From: an uncultured Clostridia bacterium
GTDB taxonomy: Bacteria > Bacillota > Clostridia > TANB77 > CAG-508
Length of the DNA stretch: 18,887 bases
NCBI GenBank assembly: GCA_934149115.1
Contig: CAKPDW010000022.1
Coordinates: 1 to 18,887 of the forward strand
Reading direction: 5' to 3'
The position numbers and the translations under genes were made by a program. Positions 7,396 through 15,658 of the stretch are shown one piece after another; position 1 is the first letter of the stretch; every line of letters begins with the position of its first letter. The notes below the pieces were generated by a model. That model was not told the DNA's origin. It did not search any database and was given only the letters and a program-made list of their open reading frames with translations.

Positions 7396-9258
7396 TTATT
7401 CTTCTTCTTCATCAAATTGTGAATTATATAAAGTAGCATAAAAACCGTCTTTTGCAAGTAATTCATCATGAGTTCCTTGTTCGACAATGTCTCCATTATT
7501 AATAACTAAAATCATATCTGCATTTTTTATTGTTGATAATCTGTGTGCAATAATAAAACTTGTTCTACCTTTCATCAAATTATCCATAGCAGCTTGAATT
7601 TGAATCTCAGTTCTTGTATCTATTGAACTTGTAGCTTCATCTAAAATTAGGATTTTTGGATCTGCTAAAATTACACGCGCTATTGTTAATAATTGTTTTT
7701 GACCTGCAGAAATATTACTTGTTTCTTCATTAAGAATCATATTATATGAATTTGGTAATGTTTTTATAAAGTGATGCACATGTGCAGCCTTGGCAGCTTC
7801 AATAACTTCATCATCAGTTGCATCAGGTTTACTGTATTTGATATTATCTTTTATAGTTCCACTAAATAACCATGTATCTTGAAGGACCATACCAAAGTGT
7901 TTTCTTAAATCTCCTTTTTTGAAGTCTTTTATATCATATCCATCAATAGTAATCTTACCAGAATTTAAATCATAGAATCTCATTAGTAATTTAACAAGTG
8001 TCGTTTTTCCGGCTCCTGTTGGACCAACAATTGCAATTTTTTGTCCATCTTTGACATCTGCATTAAAATCGTTAATAACGATTTTGTCAGGATTGTAACC
8101 AAATTTTACATGTTCAAATTTGATATTTCCTTTTAATGAATCTATATCAGTAGGATTTGAAACAGCATCTTTTTCTTCTTCTTCATCTAGAAATTTCAAT
8201 ACTCTTTCTAATGCTGCAATCATAGTTTGAATCTGTGTCATAACCTGAGCAATCTCACCAATTGGTCTTGTAAATTGTTTATTGTATTGAACAAAAGATT
8301 GAATGTCACCTACTTGAATTTTACCATCAATAACAAAATATCCTCCAACAATTGCAACAGCAACATATCCTAAATTACTAATAAAATTCATTACAGGATA
8401 CATAAATCCACCCATAAACTGTGATTTCCATCCTGCTGAATATAATTTCTGATTTTTCTCTTTAAATTCTTTTATAACTTCGTCTTCTCTGTTAAATGCT
8501 TTTATGATAAGTTGACCACCGTATACTTCTTCAACTTGACCATTTACATCTCCCAAAATCTCTTGTTGTGCTGTAAAGTATTTTTGAGATCTACTAACAA
8601 TATTTTTTACCACAAAACCTGCAATAGGTAATATTAATAAAGAAATAAAAGTCATAGAAATGTTAATTGATATCATCATAATTAATATTCCAACTACTGT
8701 ACAAACTGCAGTAATTATCTCAGTAATACTTTGATTAAAGCTCTGGCCAAATGTATCAATATCATTTGTTAATATTGACAACACATCTCCTTTGCTTTGT
8801 TTATCAAAAAAGTTCATTGGTAGTTTATGAATTTTCTTAGATAATTCATCTCTTAATCTATATGTTAATTTTTGTGAGACATCAGTCATAACAATACCTT
8901 GCACTAATGAACAAACTGCACTTATTACATATAAAGTAACTAGTATCATTATTATTCGGAATATATAATCAAAATCTATGCCACCTGTACTAGAAATCTT
9001 TTTTACTATTCCATTAAAAATTTCTGTAGTTGCTTTTCCTAATATTTTTGGTCCAACAATTGTAAATATTGTTCCAGCAATTGCGAAAATGAAAACAATA
9101 ATTAACTTCCATTTGTAATCGCCTAAATATCTTTTCATTAATTTGTTTAATGTTCCTTTAAAATCTTTGGCTTTTTCTCCGGCTCCAGCAGGTCCATGTC
9201 CACCAGGTCCGCCTCTCATTTGCTTTTTCTTCATTTTCTTCAAATCTTTTTCGCTCAT
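7396..9258 (-). CDS. ABC exporter half-transporter, catalytically competent subunit
   Basis: A 620-residue type IV ABC exporter half: a Gly/Pro-rich N-terminal tail (about residues 14-28), six membrane helices (about 48-345), then a nucleotide-binding domain. In the NBD, Walker A is GPTGAGKTT (412-420), Walker B is LILDE with the catalytic glutamate E541, and the switch histidine is H572 (IIAHR). The signature is ISAGQ, with Ala for the first Gly of SGGQ. This mirrors the partner at 9279-11531, which has a canonical signature but a substituted glutamate and histidine. The pair should therefore form one competent site (this Walker A/B with the partner's signature) and one degenerate site, as in the BmrC/BmrD, LmrC/LmrD and TM287/288 classes. 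It starts 20 nt after the partner. The likely role is drug, toxin or lipid efflux; the substrate cannot be read from sequence. Confidence 0.93.
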   Translation of the reverse strand: MSEKDLKKMKKKQMRGGPGGHGPAGAGEKAKDFKGTLNKLMKRYLGDYKWKLIIVFIFAIAGTIFTIVGPKILGKATTEIFNGIVKKISSTGGIDFDYIFRIIMILVTLYVISAVCSLVQGIVMTDVSQKLTYRLRDELSKKIHKLPMNFFDKQSKGDVLSILTNDIDTFGQSFNQSITEIITAVCTVVGILIMMISINISMTFISLLILPIAGFVVKNIVSRSQKYFTAQQEILGDVNGQVEEVYGGQLIIKAFNREDEVIKEFKEKNQKLYSAGWKSQFMGGFMYPVMNFISNLGYVAVAIVGGYFVIDGKIQVGDIQSFVQYNKQFTRPIGEIAQVMTQIQTMIAALERVLKFLDEEEEKDAVSNPTDIDSLKGNIKFEHVKFGYNPDKIVINDFNADVKDGQKIAIVGPTGAGKTTLVKLLMRFYDLNSGKITIDGYDIKDFKKGDLRKHFGMVLQDTWLFSGTIKDNIKYSKPDATDDEVIEAAKAAHVHHFIKTLPNSYNMILNEETSNISAGQKQLLTIARVILADPKILILDEATSSIDTRTEIQIQAAMDNLMKGRTSFIIAHRLSTIKNADMILVINNGDIVEQGTHDELLAKDGFYATLYNSQFDEEEE

Positions 9259-9278
9259 TATTTGTTCTCACTTCCTTT

Positions 9279-11531
9279 CTACTTTCTATTTAATTCTTCT
9301 TCTGATAATTGTGATAAAGCAATTTGTCTATATGTTTCACAGTTTTTCATTAATTCTTCATGTGTACCTTTACCAACAATTTTTCCATCTTCTAAAGTAA
9401 TTATCTGATCTGCATTCAAAACTGTATTAATTCTTTGTGCAACAATTATTACTGTTTTATCTTTTGTTACTTTTGATAATTCTTCTCTTAATACGCAATC
9501 TGTCTTATAATCTAATGCTGAAAAACTATCATCAAAAATATATATTTCTGGATCTGAAGCAATTGCTCTTGCAATTGATAATCTTTGCTTTTGTCCTCCA
9601 GATACGTTAGTTCCTCCTTGAGAAATAGGTGCTTGATATTTTTCTGGTTTTGATTCAATAAATTCTGTAGCTTGAGCAATTTCAGCAGCTCTAACCATTT
9701 GTTCATCACTCATATTTTCATCAGCAAATTTTATATTTGATTCAATTGTACCTGAGAACAATACTCCTTTTTGAGGTACAAAACCTATAATATTTCTTAA
9801 ATCTTTTTGAGAAACATCTTTTATATTAACGCCATCTATACAAAGCTCTCCTCCAGTTACATCATAAAATCTTGGAATTAAATTTACTATTGTAGATTTT
9901 CCACTACCTGTGCTTCCTATTATAGCTGTTGTTTTTCCTGGTTCTGCAGTAAAATTAATATCTGTTAAAATTTCCATATCAGCATCAGGATATCTGAAAG
10001 AAACATTTTTTAATTCAACTAAACCTTTTTTAGTTTCATCAAATTTCTTTGTTTCTTTTTTATCTTTTATACTTAAATCTGTATCTAAAATTTCATTAAT
10101 TCTATTAGCAGAAATAGCTGCTCTTGGTAACATTATTGAAATCATTGATAACATTAAGAATGCCATAACGATTTGCATTGTGTATTGAATAATTGCCATC
10201 ATATCTCCAACTTGCATTATTCCAGAATCAATATTGTGACTTCCATACCATACAATCATAAGGGCAATACCATTCATTATGAACATAAGTAATGGCATCA
10301 TGAATGACATAACTCTATTAACAAAAACATTTACTTTTGTTAAATCAAGATTTGCCTTATCAAATCTCTTCTCTTCAGCTTCTTCCTTATGAAAAGCTCT
10401 GATAACAGGTAACCCAGTTAAAATTTCTCTTGCAACTAAGTTAATTTTATCAATTAGTGTTTGTAATTTTTTGAACTTAGGCATAGCAACTATAAACAAA
10501 ATAAGTACAATTGCTAAAATACATAAAATTGCAAAACCAATAATCCATACCATTGATGTACTGCTTTTAGTAATAACTCTAATTAGTCCACCAATTCCCA
10601 TGATTGGGGCATATACGACAGTTCTAAATAACATTTGTATCATACCTTGAATCTGTTGAATATCATTTGTACTTCTTGTAATTAGTGAGGCTGTAGAAAA
10701 CTCTCTAAACTCTTTTGTTGAATATTTAAGGACTTTTTCAAATACTTCGTCTCTTAAATATTTACCTAGCTTACAAGCCATTCCTGATGAAAAGAACATT
10801 ACAGTAACGCCTGCTATCATTATTAAGAAAGCAACACCTAACATCTTAAATCCAGATTTCCAAATATAACTCGTTTGAATTTTATCTGTATCCATACCAA
10901 TAGCTGTATATTCAGTTCTAACAGCTGTAATAGCTGATTGATCAATCATTCCACCAACTTTATCTTCAATTTGCTTTCCAAAATTATCAATTAATGGCTT
11001 GCTTTGTTCTTCTGGCATTGCTTTTATAATATCAATCAAGCTCATATTTTGAAATGCTGATTGAACTTCTACTGGCAAACTTGCAATAACATATTGTCTC
11101 ATTGGTTCAGATTTTTCTGTATCTTGTATAACATACATCATAACAAGTGGCTTTGCGATAATTTCTTCTAATTTCTCTTTATCTTCTTTTGATATTTTAT
11201 TTAAAACATAAATATCTTCATTTTCCAAAGCTGGATATTTTTTTACATTTTTTTCGTATTCATCATTGTTTAAATTTGATTTTGATAATAAAGTGTATTT
11301 ATCTAAAATGTAATCATCATCCCCTGTTGCTAGTAAAATATTTTGCATTGATTCTTTTCTTATTGCTTCAGGAACACAAGATTCAATACCACCTTGTTGA
11401 ATTCCTACATTAACAATTTTTGAAGTATAATCTGGTAATGCTAGTTCACCCATGGCTTGAACAATAAGCAAAATAACTACAATTAAAACAGATTTCCATG
11501 CTTTTTTTAACTTCAGTAAAATTTTTAACAT
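9279..11531 (-). CDS. ABC exporter half-transporter with degenerate ATP site and large extracellular insert
   Basis: A 750-residue half-transporter, unusually long because about 180 residues (roughly 40-222) are inserted between membrane helices 1 and 2, on the predicted outer face. The insert is charged and helical, without cysteine pairs or a recognisable enzyme motif. The remaining five helices fall at about 225-465. In the NBD, Walker A is GSTGSGKST (539-547) and the signature VSGGQ is canonical (643-647). Walker B ends IFDD, so Asp668 replaces the catalytic glutamate, and the switch histidine is Gln699 (VAQR). These are the hallmark changes of the non-catalytic site in heterodimeric exporters. 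It lies 24 nt after the tetR gene and 20 nt before the competent subunit. Clostridial heterodimeric exporters often carry an extracellular domain at this loop; its function here is not evident. Confidence 0.93.
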   Translation of the reverse strand: MLKILLKLKKAWKSVLIVVILLIVQAMGELALPDYTSKIVNVGIQQGGIESCVPEAIRKESMQNILLATGDDDYILDKYTLLSKSNLNNDEYEKNVKKYPALENEDIYVLNKISKEDKEKLEEIIAKPLVMMYVIQDTEKSEPMRQYVIASLPVEVQSAFQNMSLIDIIKAMPEEQSKPLIDNFGKQIEDKVGGMIDQSAITAVRTEYTAIGMDTDKIQTSYIWKSGFKMLGVAFLIMIAGVTVMFFSSGMACKLGKYLRDEVFEKVLKYSTKEFREFSTASLITRSTNDIQQIQGMIQMLFRTVVYAPIMGIGGLIRVITKSSTSMVWIIGFAILCILAIVLILFIVAMPKFKKLQTLIDKINLVAREILTGLPVIRAFHKEEAEEKRFDKANLDLTKVNVFVNRVMSFMMPLLMFIMNGIALMIVWYGSHNIDSGIMQVGDMMAIIQYTMQIVMAFLMLSMISIMLPRAAISANRINEILDTDLSIKDKKETKKFDETKKGLVELKNVSFRYPDADMEILTDINFTAEPGKTTAIIGSTGSGKSTIVNLIPRFYDVTGGELCIDGVNIKDVSQKDLRNIIGFVPQKGVLFSGTIESNIKFADENMSDEQMVRAAEIAQATEFIESKPEKYQAPISQGGTNVSGGQKQRLSIARAIASDPEIYIFDDSFSALDYKTDCVLREELSKVTKDKTVIIVAQRINTVLNADQIITLEDGKIVGKGTHEELMKNCETYRQIALSQLSEEELNRK

Positions 11532-11555
11532 TATTTTTATTCCTTTCTTTTAATT

Positions 11556-12164
11556 TTATTTCATAACACCATATCTTAGATAATCTAAATCACGTTTAAA
11601 TGCTTTTTTAGTTTCTTCTTTTGAATCTCCATTTTTAAAATCAATAGCATTTTTTATCATCATTCCCATAATAATATGATATACGCTTGCCAAGTCTTCT
11701 GATGTATTAATTTTGTATTTAGATTTGTCAATATGATTTAATAAAACAGTTTCAGTCATTTCCTGCGGAAATTTTTTTACAGCACTTTGACATCCATACT
11801 TTTCTTGAAATTTTTTTATATGTTCAATAACTTTTCTTTCTTTATTAACACCTTCCATTTCTTGTTTATCAATAATTTTATTGAACATTTCTTCAAAAGC
11901 TGATATAAGATCTCCTCCGTTTTTATCAATTAATAAGCAAAATCTTTCTTCAGTATTTTTTAAATGATTTTTAATCAAAAACTCAAGCAAATCATCTTTC
12001 GATTCAAAATATTGATAAAAACTTCCTCTGGGAATCTTTGCATCAACAACAATGTTTTTAATTAAAATATCGCCATCTTCTGCTCTAAAAAATTCCTTTC
12101 TAGCTGCCTCAAGTACTTTATTCTGTTTCTCTTTAGGCAAATTATAAAATGTACTCTTAGGCAT
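11556..12164 (-). CDS. TetR/AcrR family transcriptional regulator
   Basis: A 202-residue TetR-type repressor. The N-terminal helix-turn-helix covers about residues 12-55, with the family pattern ending in GSFYQYFESKDDLLEFLIKNH. The remainder is a helical ligand/dimer domain with no recognisable ligand signature. It is the first gene of an operon with two ABC exporter genes, 24 nt ahead of them, so it most likely represses exporter expression until a substrate binds. The start has AAAGGAGG about 6 nt upstream. A perfect 7-bp-arm palindrome lies between the -35 and -10 boxes of its promoter, which suggests autoregulation. Confidence 0.92.
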   Translation of the reverse strand: MPKSTFYNLPKEKQNKVLEAARKEFFRAEDGDILIKNIVVDAKIPRGSFYQYFESKDDLLEFLIKNHLKNTEERFCLLIDKNGGDLISAFEEMFNKIIDKQEMEGVNKERKVIEHIKKFQEKYGCQSAVKKFPQEMTETVLLNHIDKSKYKINTSEDLASVYHIIMGMMIKNAIDFKNGDSKEETKKAFKRDLDYLRYGVMK

Positions 12165-12188
12165 ATGTTTCCTCCTTTATATGTTCAT

Positions 12189-12217
12189 ATTGTAAATGAC
12201 ACAACGTCATTTGTCAA
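12189..12217 (-). promoter_or_regulatory. SigA-type promoter of the tetR-ABC operon
   Basis: TTGACA at 12212-12217, a 17-base spacer and TACAAT at 12189-12194. The start of transcription would fall near 12182, leaving a leader of only about 17 nt carrying the AAAGGAGG ribosome binding site. Confidence 0.85.
12194..12212. promoter_or_regulatory. Predicted TetR-family operator
   Basis: AAATGAC-ACAAC-GTCATTT is a perfect 19-base inverted repeat with 7-base arms. It occupies the promoter spacer and touches both the -10 and -35 boxes. Its size and position are typical of TetR-family operators; assignment to the adjacent regulator is inferred from context. Confidence 0.75.
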
Positions 12218-12237
12218 CATTCATATTTTAGTTAATA

Positions 12238-12254
12238 AAGCTTAAATTAAGCTT
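12238..12254. repeat. Perfect 17-base palindrome upstream of the tetR promoter
   Basis: AAGCTTAA-A-TTAAGCTT has 8-base arms around one central base. It lies 20 bases upstream of the tetR -35 box and immediately beside the rny terminator. The one-base centre makes it a poor RNA hairpin, so a DNA-binding site is possible. The role is unknown. Confidence 0.5.
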
Positions 12255-12288
12255 AAAAAAAATCGGTAGATTTTTTCTACCGATTTTT
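12255..12288 (-). terminator. Intrinsic terminator of rny
   Basis: The 13-base arm AAAAATCGGTAGA (12258-12270) is complementary to 12276-12288 around a 5-base loop, and eight T residues follow on the minus strand (12255-12262). It begins 10 nt after the rny stop codon. Confidence 0.93.
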
Positions 12289-12297
12289 CATATATTT

Positions 12298-13842
12298 TTA
12301 TTTAGCATATTCTATAGCTCTTGTTTCACGAATTACATTAACTTTAATTTGTCCTGGATATTCCATATCATCTTCTATTTTTTTAGCAACATCTCTTGCT
12401 AAAATAACCATGTCATTATCTGATATTTTATCAGGTTTTACAATTAATCTAATTTCCCTACCTGCTTGTATAGCAAAAGATTTATCAACACCTTCAAAAG
12501 AATCTGCAACCTTTTCTAGTTCTTGTAATCTCTTAATATATGTTTCTAAAGTCTCTCTTCTAGCACCTGGTCTTGATGCAGAAATTGCATCAGCAGCTTG
12601 TACTAAAACAGCTTCTAGGCTCTTAGGTTCAACATCACCATGATGAGCTTCAACAGCATTAATAACTAAATCATTTTCTTTATAACGTTTTAATATATCA
12701 ACACCAATCTCAACATGTGTACCTTCCATATCGTGATCTAAGGCTTTTCCAATATCATGTAATAATCCTGCTCTCCTAGCTAATTTTGGATTTAATCCTA
12801 ATTCTTCTGCCATAATTCTAGCAAGATTTGATACTTCTATAGAATGATTTAATACATTTTGACCATAACTTGTTCTATATTTTAATTTTCCTAAAAGTTT
12901 GACAACATCAGGATGTAATCCATGCACTCCAGTTTCTAAAACAGCTCTTTCTCCTTCTTCTTTAATAATTGTTTCAACTTCTTCTTTAGCTTTTTCAACC
13001 ATTTCTTCAATTTTGGCAGGATGAATTCTTCCATCTTCTAGAAGTTTTTCAAGAGCGATTCTAGCTACCTCACGTCTTAATGGGTCAAATCCAGATATAA
13101 TAACAGCTTCTGGTGTATCATCAATAATCAAATCAATACCTGTTAATGTTTCAAGAGTTTTTATGTTTCTACCTTCTCTACCTATAATTCTACCTTTCAT
13201 TTCATCATTTGGTAATGAAACAACTGATACTGTAGTTTCTGAAGTATGATCTGCTGCACATTTTTGAATTGCATAGCATACTGTTTCTTTAGCTATTTTG
13301 GCTGAGTCTTCTTTATATTTGTTTTCGTAATCTCTTATCATTTGGGCTTTTTCTTGAACTATTTCTCCTTCTAAAGAATCAAGTAATTGTTTTTTTGCTT
13401 GATCTACTGTTAATCCTGAAATACGTTGTAATTCAGCAAGTTCCTCAGCTTTTTTATTTTCTAACTCTTGTCTAATATCATCATTTTCAAGAATCTTTTT
13501 GTTCAAATCTTTTTCTCTGTCTTCCAAAGATTGAACTCTTTTATCAAGATTTTCTTCTTTTTGAATCAATCTTTTTTCTTGTTGTCCTACTTCTGCTCTC
13601 CTCTCTTTAATCTCCTGATCTAAATCGTTCCTAAGCTTAAGCATTTCTTCTTTTGCTTTAAAAATTTCTTCCCTTTTAGTATTTTCTGCTTCTATTTTTA
13701 CATTTTCAAGTAATCTTTTAGCTTCATTTTCAGCACTTTGAATTTTAGATTCAGCAATCCTTTTTCTTATAGTAATTCCTAAAGGTATGAATATTGCTGC
13801 TGAGATTAAAAGAGTAATTATAACAATAAGTACTTCACTCAT
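12298..13842 (-). CDS. rny: Ribonuclease Y
   Basis: RNase Y is the membrane-anchored endoribonuclease that initiates mRNA decay in many Gram-positive bacteria. The 514-residue length is normal. One N-terminal membrane helix (about 3-24) is followed by a long charged coiled coil (about 28-200). The KH RNA-binding domain carries GRIIGREGRN at 217-226, and the HD metal-dependent catalytic domain has the His-Asp pair at 362-363 (LLHDIGKALDH). The start at 13842 is forced, because an in-frame stop lies immediately upstream. Its AGAGG site is about 10-11 nt away, rather far. A tiny reading frame ATGAATGAGTGA starts 4 nt upstream in another frame. The gene has its own promoter and terminator and appears monocistronic. 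Confidence 0.96.
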   Translation of the reverse strand: MSEVLIVIITLLISAAIFIPLGITIRKRIAESKIQSAENEAKRLLENVKIEAENTKREEIFKAKEEMLKLRNDLDQEIKERRAEVGQQEKRLIQKEENLDKRVQSLEDREKDLNKKILENDDIRQELENKKAEELAELQRISGLTVDQAKKQLLDSLEGEIVQEKAQMIRDYENKYKEDSAKIAKETVCYAIQKCAADHTSETTVSVVSLPNDEMKGRIIGREGRNIKTLETLTGIDLIIDDTPEAVIISGFDPLRREVARIALEKLLEDGRIHPAKIEEMVEKAKEEVETIIKEEGERAVLETGVHGLHPDVVKLLGKLKYRTSYGQNVLNHSIEVSNLARIMAEELGLNPKLARRAGLLHDIGKALDHDMEGTHVEIGVDILKRYKENDLVINAVEAHHGDVEPKSLEAVLVQAADAISASRPGARRETLETYIKRLQELEKVADSFEGVDKSFAIQAGREIRLIVKPDKISDNDMVILARDVAKKIEDDMEYPGQIKVNVIRETRAIEYAK

Positions 13843-13940
13843 TCATAATCAACCTCTTTTCTTATTAAATTTTCAATGTTCATTAAATATATAAATTTTA
13901 CACGTTAAATAAATTTTATATTTTAATTATAACCACATAT

Positions 13941-13969
13941 ATTTTATATGGATTACATAAATTTGTCAA
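13941..13969 (-). promoter_or_regulatory. Promoter of rny
   Basis: TTGACA at 13964-13969 and TAAAAT at 13941-13946, spacer 17. A shifted -10 (TATAAA) with a 15-base spacer also exists. The leader would be about 90 nt and very AT-rich. The rest of the 13843-14057 gap shows no gene or further convincing structure. Confidence 0.68.
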
Positions 13970-14057
13970 GTAGTGTTTTTTTCCATGTATTGAGTAGTAT
14001 TTCCTGTTATTATAGGCTTTGCTTTTCTTTTCGTTTATTTGTAAAAAATTTATTCAC

Positions 14058-14090
14058 AAAAAGGACAACTTAAGCTAACTTAAGTTGTCC
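14058..14090 (-). terminator. Terminator of the Cys-rich/DUF1385-like unit
   Basis: GGACAACTTAAG at 14063-14074 pairs perfectly with 14079-14090 (12 bp) around a 4-base loop, and five T residues follow on the minus strand. It starts 6 nt after the stop codon of the gene at 14097. Confidence 0.87.
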
Positions 14091-14096
14091 CATTTG

Positions 14097-14996
14097 TTAT
14101 TCATTCTCATTTGTTTTAATAAAGTTTTCAAACCATGCTATTGCAACGCAGTATGCTACTAAGATATTATGGTCTGTTGTTCCTCTTGTATTAAAAACTT
14201 GTAACAACATTGTTAATTGGTCCTCTATCCATTTTGTTACTGGATACAGTAAATTCTTTTTTCTAATTATTTTTACAAAAATAATTTCTAAAAGTATAAA
14301 TGATACAAAAAGAATTACTATGGCAATTATATTATCTAGCTTTTGTTCTATTAGTTTTTGTAATATAATTGAAACTATTAAGCTACTTAGTGTTGCCAAA
14401 TATCTTTCAGCTCTCCCTTTTATTTCATTTCTAGAACCGCAATCTAATGAAAATCTGGAAGCAGTTCTTACTTCAGTTAGAGTTTTTGGTAATCTATCAT
14501 GTTTTATCATAAAGTTAATCATACTATGTTCAGCTCCATGTTTGCTTTTCAAATCTTCATCAATTAAAATTTCGTTACACATTTTGTATGTTAAATCGAT
14601 TACATGAAATAAGATACTAAGTATAAATGCAATTGACAAACCTAAATTCAATGTTTCTTTAAAAAAGCTCATCATTATATAGCAACTAATAAGAATAGAA
14701 TATATTACACCTAAAACTATTAAGAAATCCTTTTTATTTGTTATTAGTATATCTTTTACTTTTTTGAAATAGCTTTTCTTTTCTTTGTTGTTTGGTGTAT
14801 CAGTTGACTTTTTTTCAGATTTAAGTTCTACTTTGAAAAATTTTTGTTCAGTTTCTTCATTTTTTTCATCATCTTTTAAATGTACTTCAATTTCATCTCC
14901 ATTATCAATTGCTTCATAATATTGCATTGAATTTACATAAAAGCAAATCCGATCTGTATATGACACTGCTCTGCAATCAATATTTCTATTTTTCAT
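14097..14996 (-). CDS. Divergent DUF1385 (YqhQ)-like membrane protein
   Basis: A 299-residue protein. It starts with a soluble N-terminal region (about 1-85, Lys/Glu-rich toward its end), then paired membrane helices near residues 90-140 and again near 205-250. The motif HGAEHSMINFM, a following SLDCGS, and a C-terminal segment MLLQVFNTRGTTDHNILVAYCVAIAWF match in order the three features I associate with DUF1385: HGAEHK, RCGT and LQRLTTxEPDDxQxEVAIAA. The normal N-terminal GGQAVIEGVMMRG block is missing, so this is a remote relative by eye. No molecular function is established for the family. I set the start at 14996 because AGGAGGAG lies 5 nt upstream; the longer frame to 15065 would overlap the preceding gene by 47 bases. 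It lies 22 nt after the small Cys-rich gene and is the last gene of its unit. Confidence 0.72.
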   Translation of the reverse strand: MKNRNIDCRAVSYTDRICFYVNSMQYYEAIDNGDEIEVHLKDDEKNEETEQKFFKVELKSEKKSTDTPNNKEKKSYFKKVKDILITNKKDFLIVLGVIYSILISCYIMMSFFKETLNLGLSIAFILSILFHVIDLTYKMCNEILIDEDLKSKHGAEHSMINFMIKHDRLPKTLTEVRTASRFSLDCGSRNEIKGRAERYLATLSSLIVSIILQKLIEQKLDNIIAIVILFVSFILLEIIFVKIIRKKNLLYPVTKWIEDQLTMLLQVFNTRGTTDHNILVAYCVAIAWFENFIKTNENE

Positions 14997-15018
14997 TTTT
15001 CTCCTCCTGGTGTGTAGC

Positions 15019-15339
15019 TTAAAATGCTGATGAATTATATTCATCTTTTTGGTTTGCGTAATCAATTAAACAATCTCTGCAACAATAGTTAAATTTTTCG
15101 CACCGTTCCTCTATATTTGCTATCTCCTCTCCTGGTGCACATACTCCCATTTCTTTCCATTCTTCTAATTTTTCTGCAGGGGTAACTTTTCCTCGAGAAT
15201 GAATCTCTTTAATTTGCTCTTTCGTTAATCTTTTAATTGGTTGTGGTTTTATTCGCTTATTTTCATTGTATGAAGAATAAGAACCAATCAACAATACTAC
15301 AAAGAGCGCAACTATAATTCCAATCACAACTACAGTCAT
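15019..15339 (-). CDS. Small membrane-anchored cysteine-rich protein
   Basis: I do not recognise this 106-residue protein. It has one N-terminal membrane helix (about residues 3-20), a basic linker, a Lys/Glu-rich helical part and a C-terminal cysteine cluster at residues 67, 80, 86, 87 and 90 (ERCEKFNYCCRDCLIDY). The clustering could bind zinc or an iron-sulfur centre, or form disulfides; orientation is uncertain. The helix is followed by basic residues, which suggests that the cysteines face the cytosol. AGGAGG lies 8 nt upstream of the ATG. It opens a two-gene unit with the DUF1385-like protein and has its own good promoter. Confidence 0.82.
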   Translation of the reverse strand: MTVVVIGIIVALFVVLLIGSYSSYNENKRIKPQPIKRLTKEQIKEIHSRGKVTPAEKLEEWKEMGVCAPGEEIANIEERCEKFNYCCRDCLIDYANQKDEYNSSAF

Positions 15340-15412
15340 ATTATTTTCCTCCTATTACAATATTCATTGTTAACAGTTACTCTATATAAACTTACAACAG
15401 TAAGATATTAAT

Positions 15413-15441
15413 ATTATACCACGGAGCATCACTTTTTTCAA
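15413..15441 (-). promoter_or_regulatory. SigA-type promoter of the Cys-rich/DUF1385-like unit
   Basis: TTGAAA at 15436-15441, a 17-base spacer and a perfect TATAAT at 15413-15418. The leader of about 66 nt contains a small hairpin CTTAC-TGTT-GTAAG soon after the expected start. Confidence 0.8.
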
Positions 15442-15521
15442 TTGTTTGCTGGCTTTTGGCATATAATGTTTATAAAAATTTTTATTTTTTATATTCTTGC
15501 ATTAAAATTGCATTAAGTTAT

Positions 15522-15568
15522 AAAAAATAACTCTGTAACCACTTGTATCTAGTGAGTTACAGAGTTAT
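15522..15568 (-). terminator. Terminator downstream of tRNA-Thr
   Basis: A 13-bp perfect stem (15527-15539 with 15556-15568) is extended by an inner CACT/AGTG pairing with one bulged A, and six T residues follow on the minus strand. It ends the sigH-tRNA transcript 7 nt after the CCA end. Confidence 0.88.
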
Positions 15569-15575
15569 CTATTAC

Positions 15576-15651
15576 TGGAGCTTTCAGCCAGAATCGAACT
15601 GGCGACCCCATCCTTACCATGGATGTGCTCTACCTACTGAGCTATGAAAGC
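15576..15651 (-). tRNA. tRNA-Thr (anticodon GGT)
   Basis: A complete 76-nt cloverleaf on the minus strand. The acceptor GCTTTCA pairs with TGAAAGC. The D arm is GCTC/GAGC, the anticodon stem is CATCC/GGATG with loop ATGGTAA (anticodon GGT, reading ACC/ACT), the variable loop has 5 bases, and the T arm GCCAG/CTGGC encloses TTCGATT. The discriminator is T and CCA is encoded. Its 5' end lies only 7 nt after the sigma-factor stop codon with no room for a promoter, so it should be cut from the sigma-factor transcript. Confidence 0.97.
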
Positions 15652-15658
15652 ATTATTC

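Noticed and set aside
13970..14057. Possible small RNA or extra promoter in the rny upstream gap
   Set aside because: One TATAAT lacks an acceptable -35 box and no stable fold or reading frame was visible.
14997..15065. N-terminal extension of the DUF1385-like protein to 15065
   Set aside because: It overlaps the Cys-rich gene by 47 bases and ignores the perfect AGGAGGAG site before the ATG at 14996.
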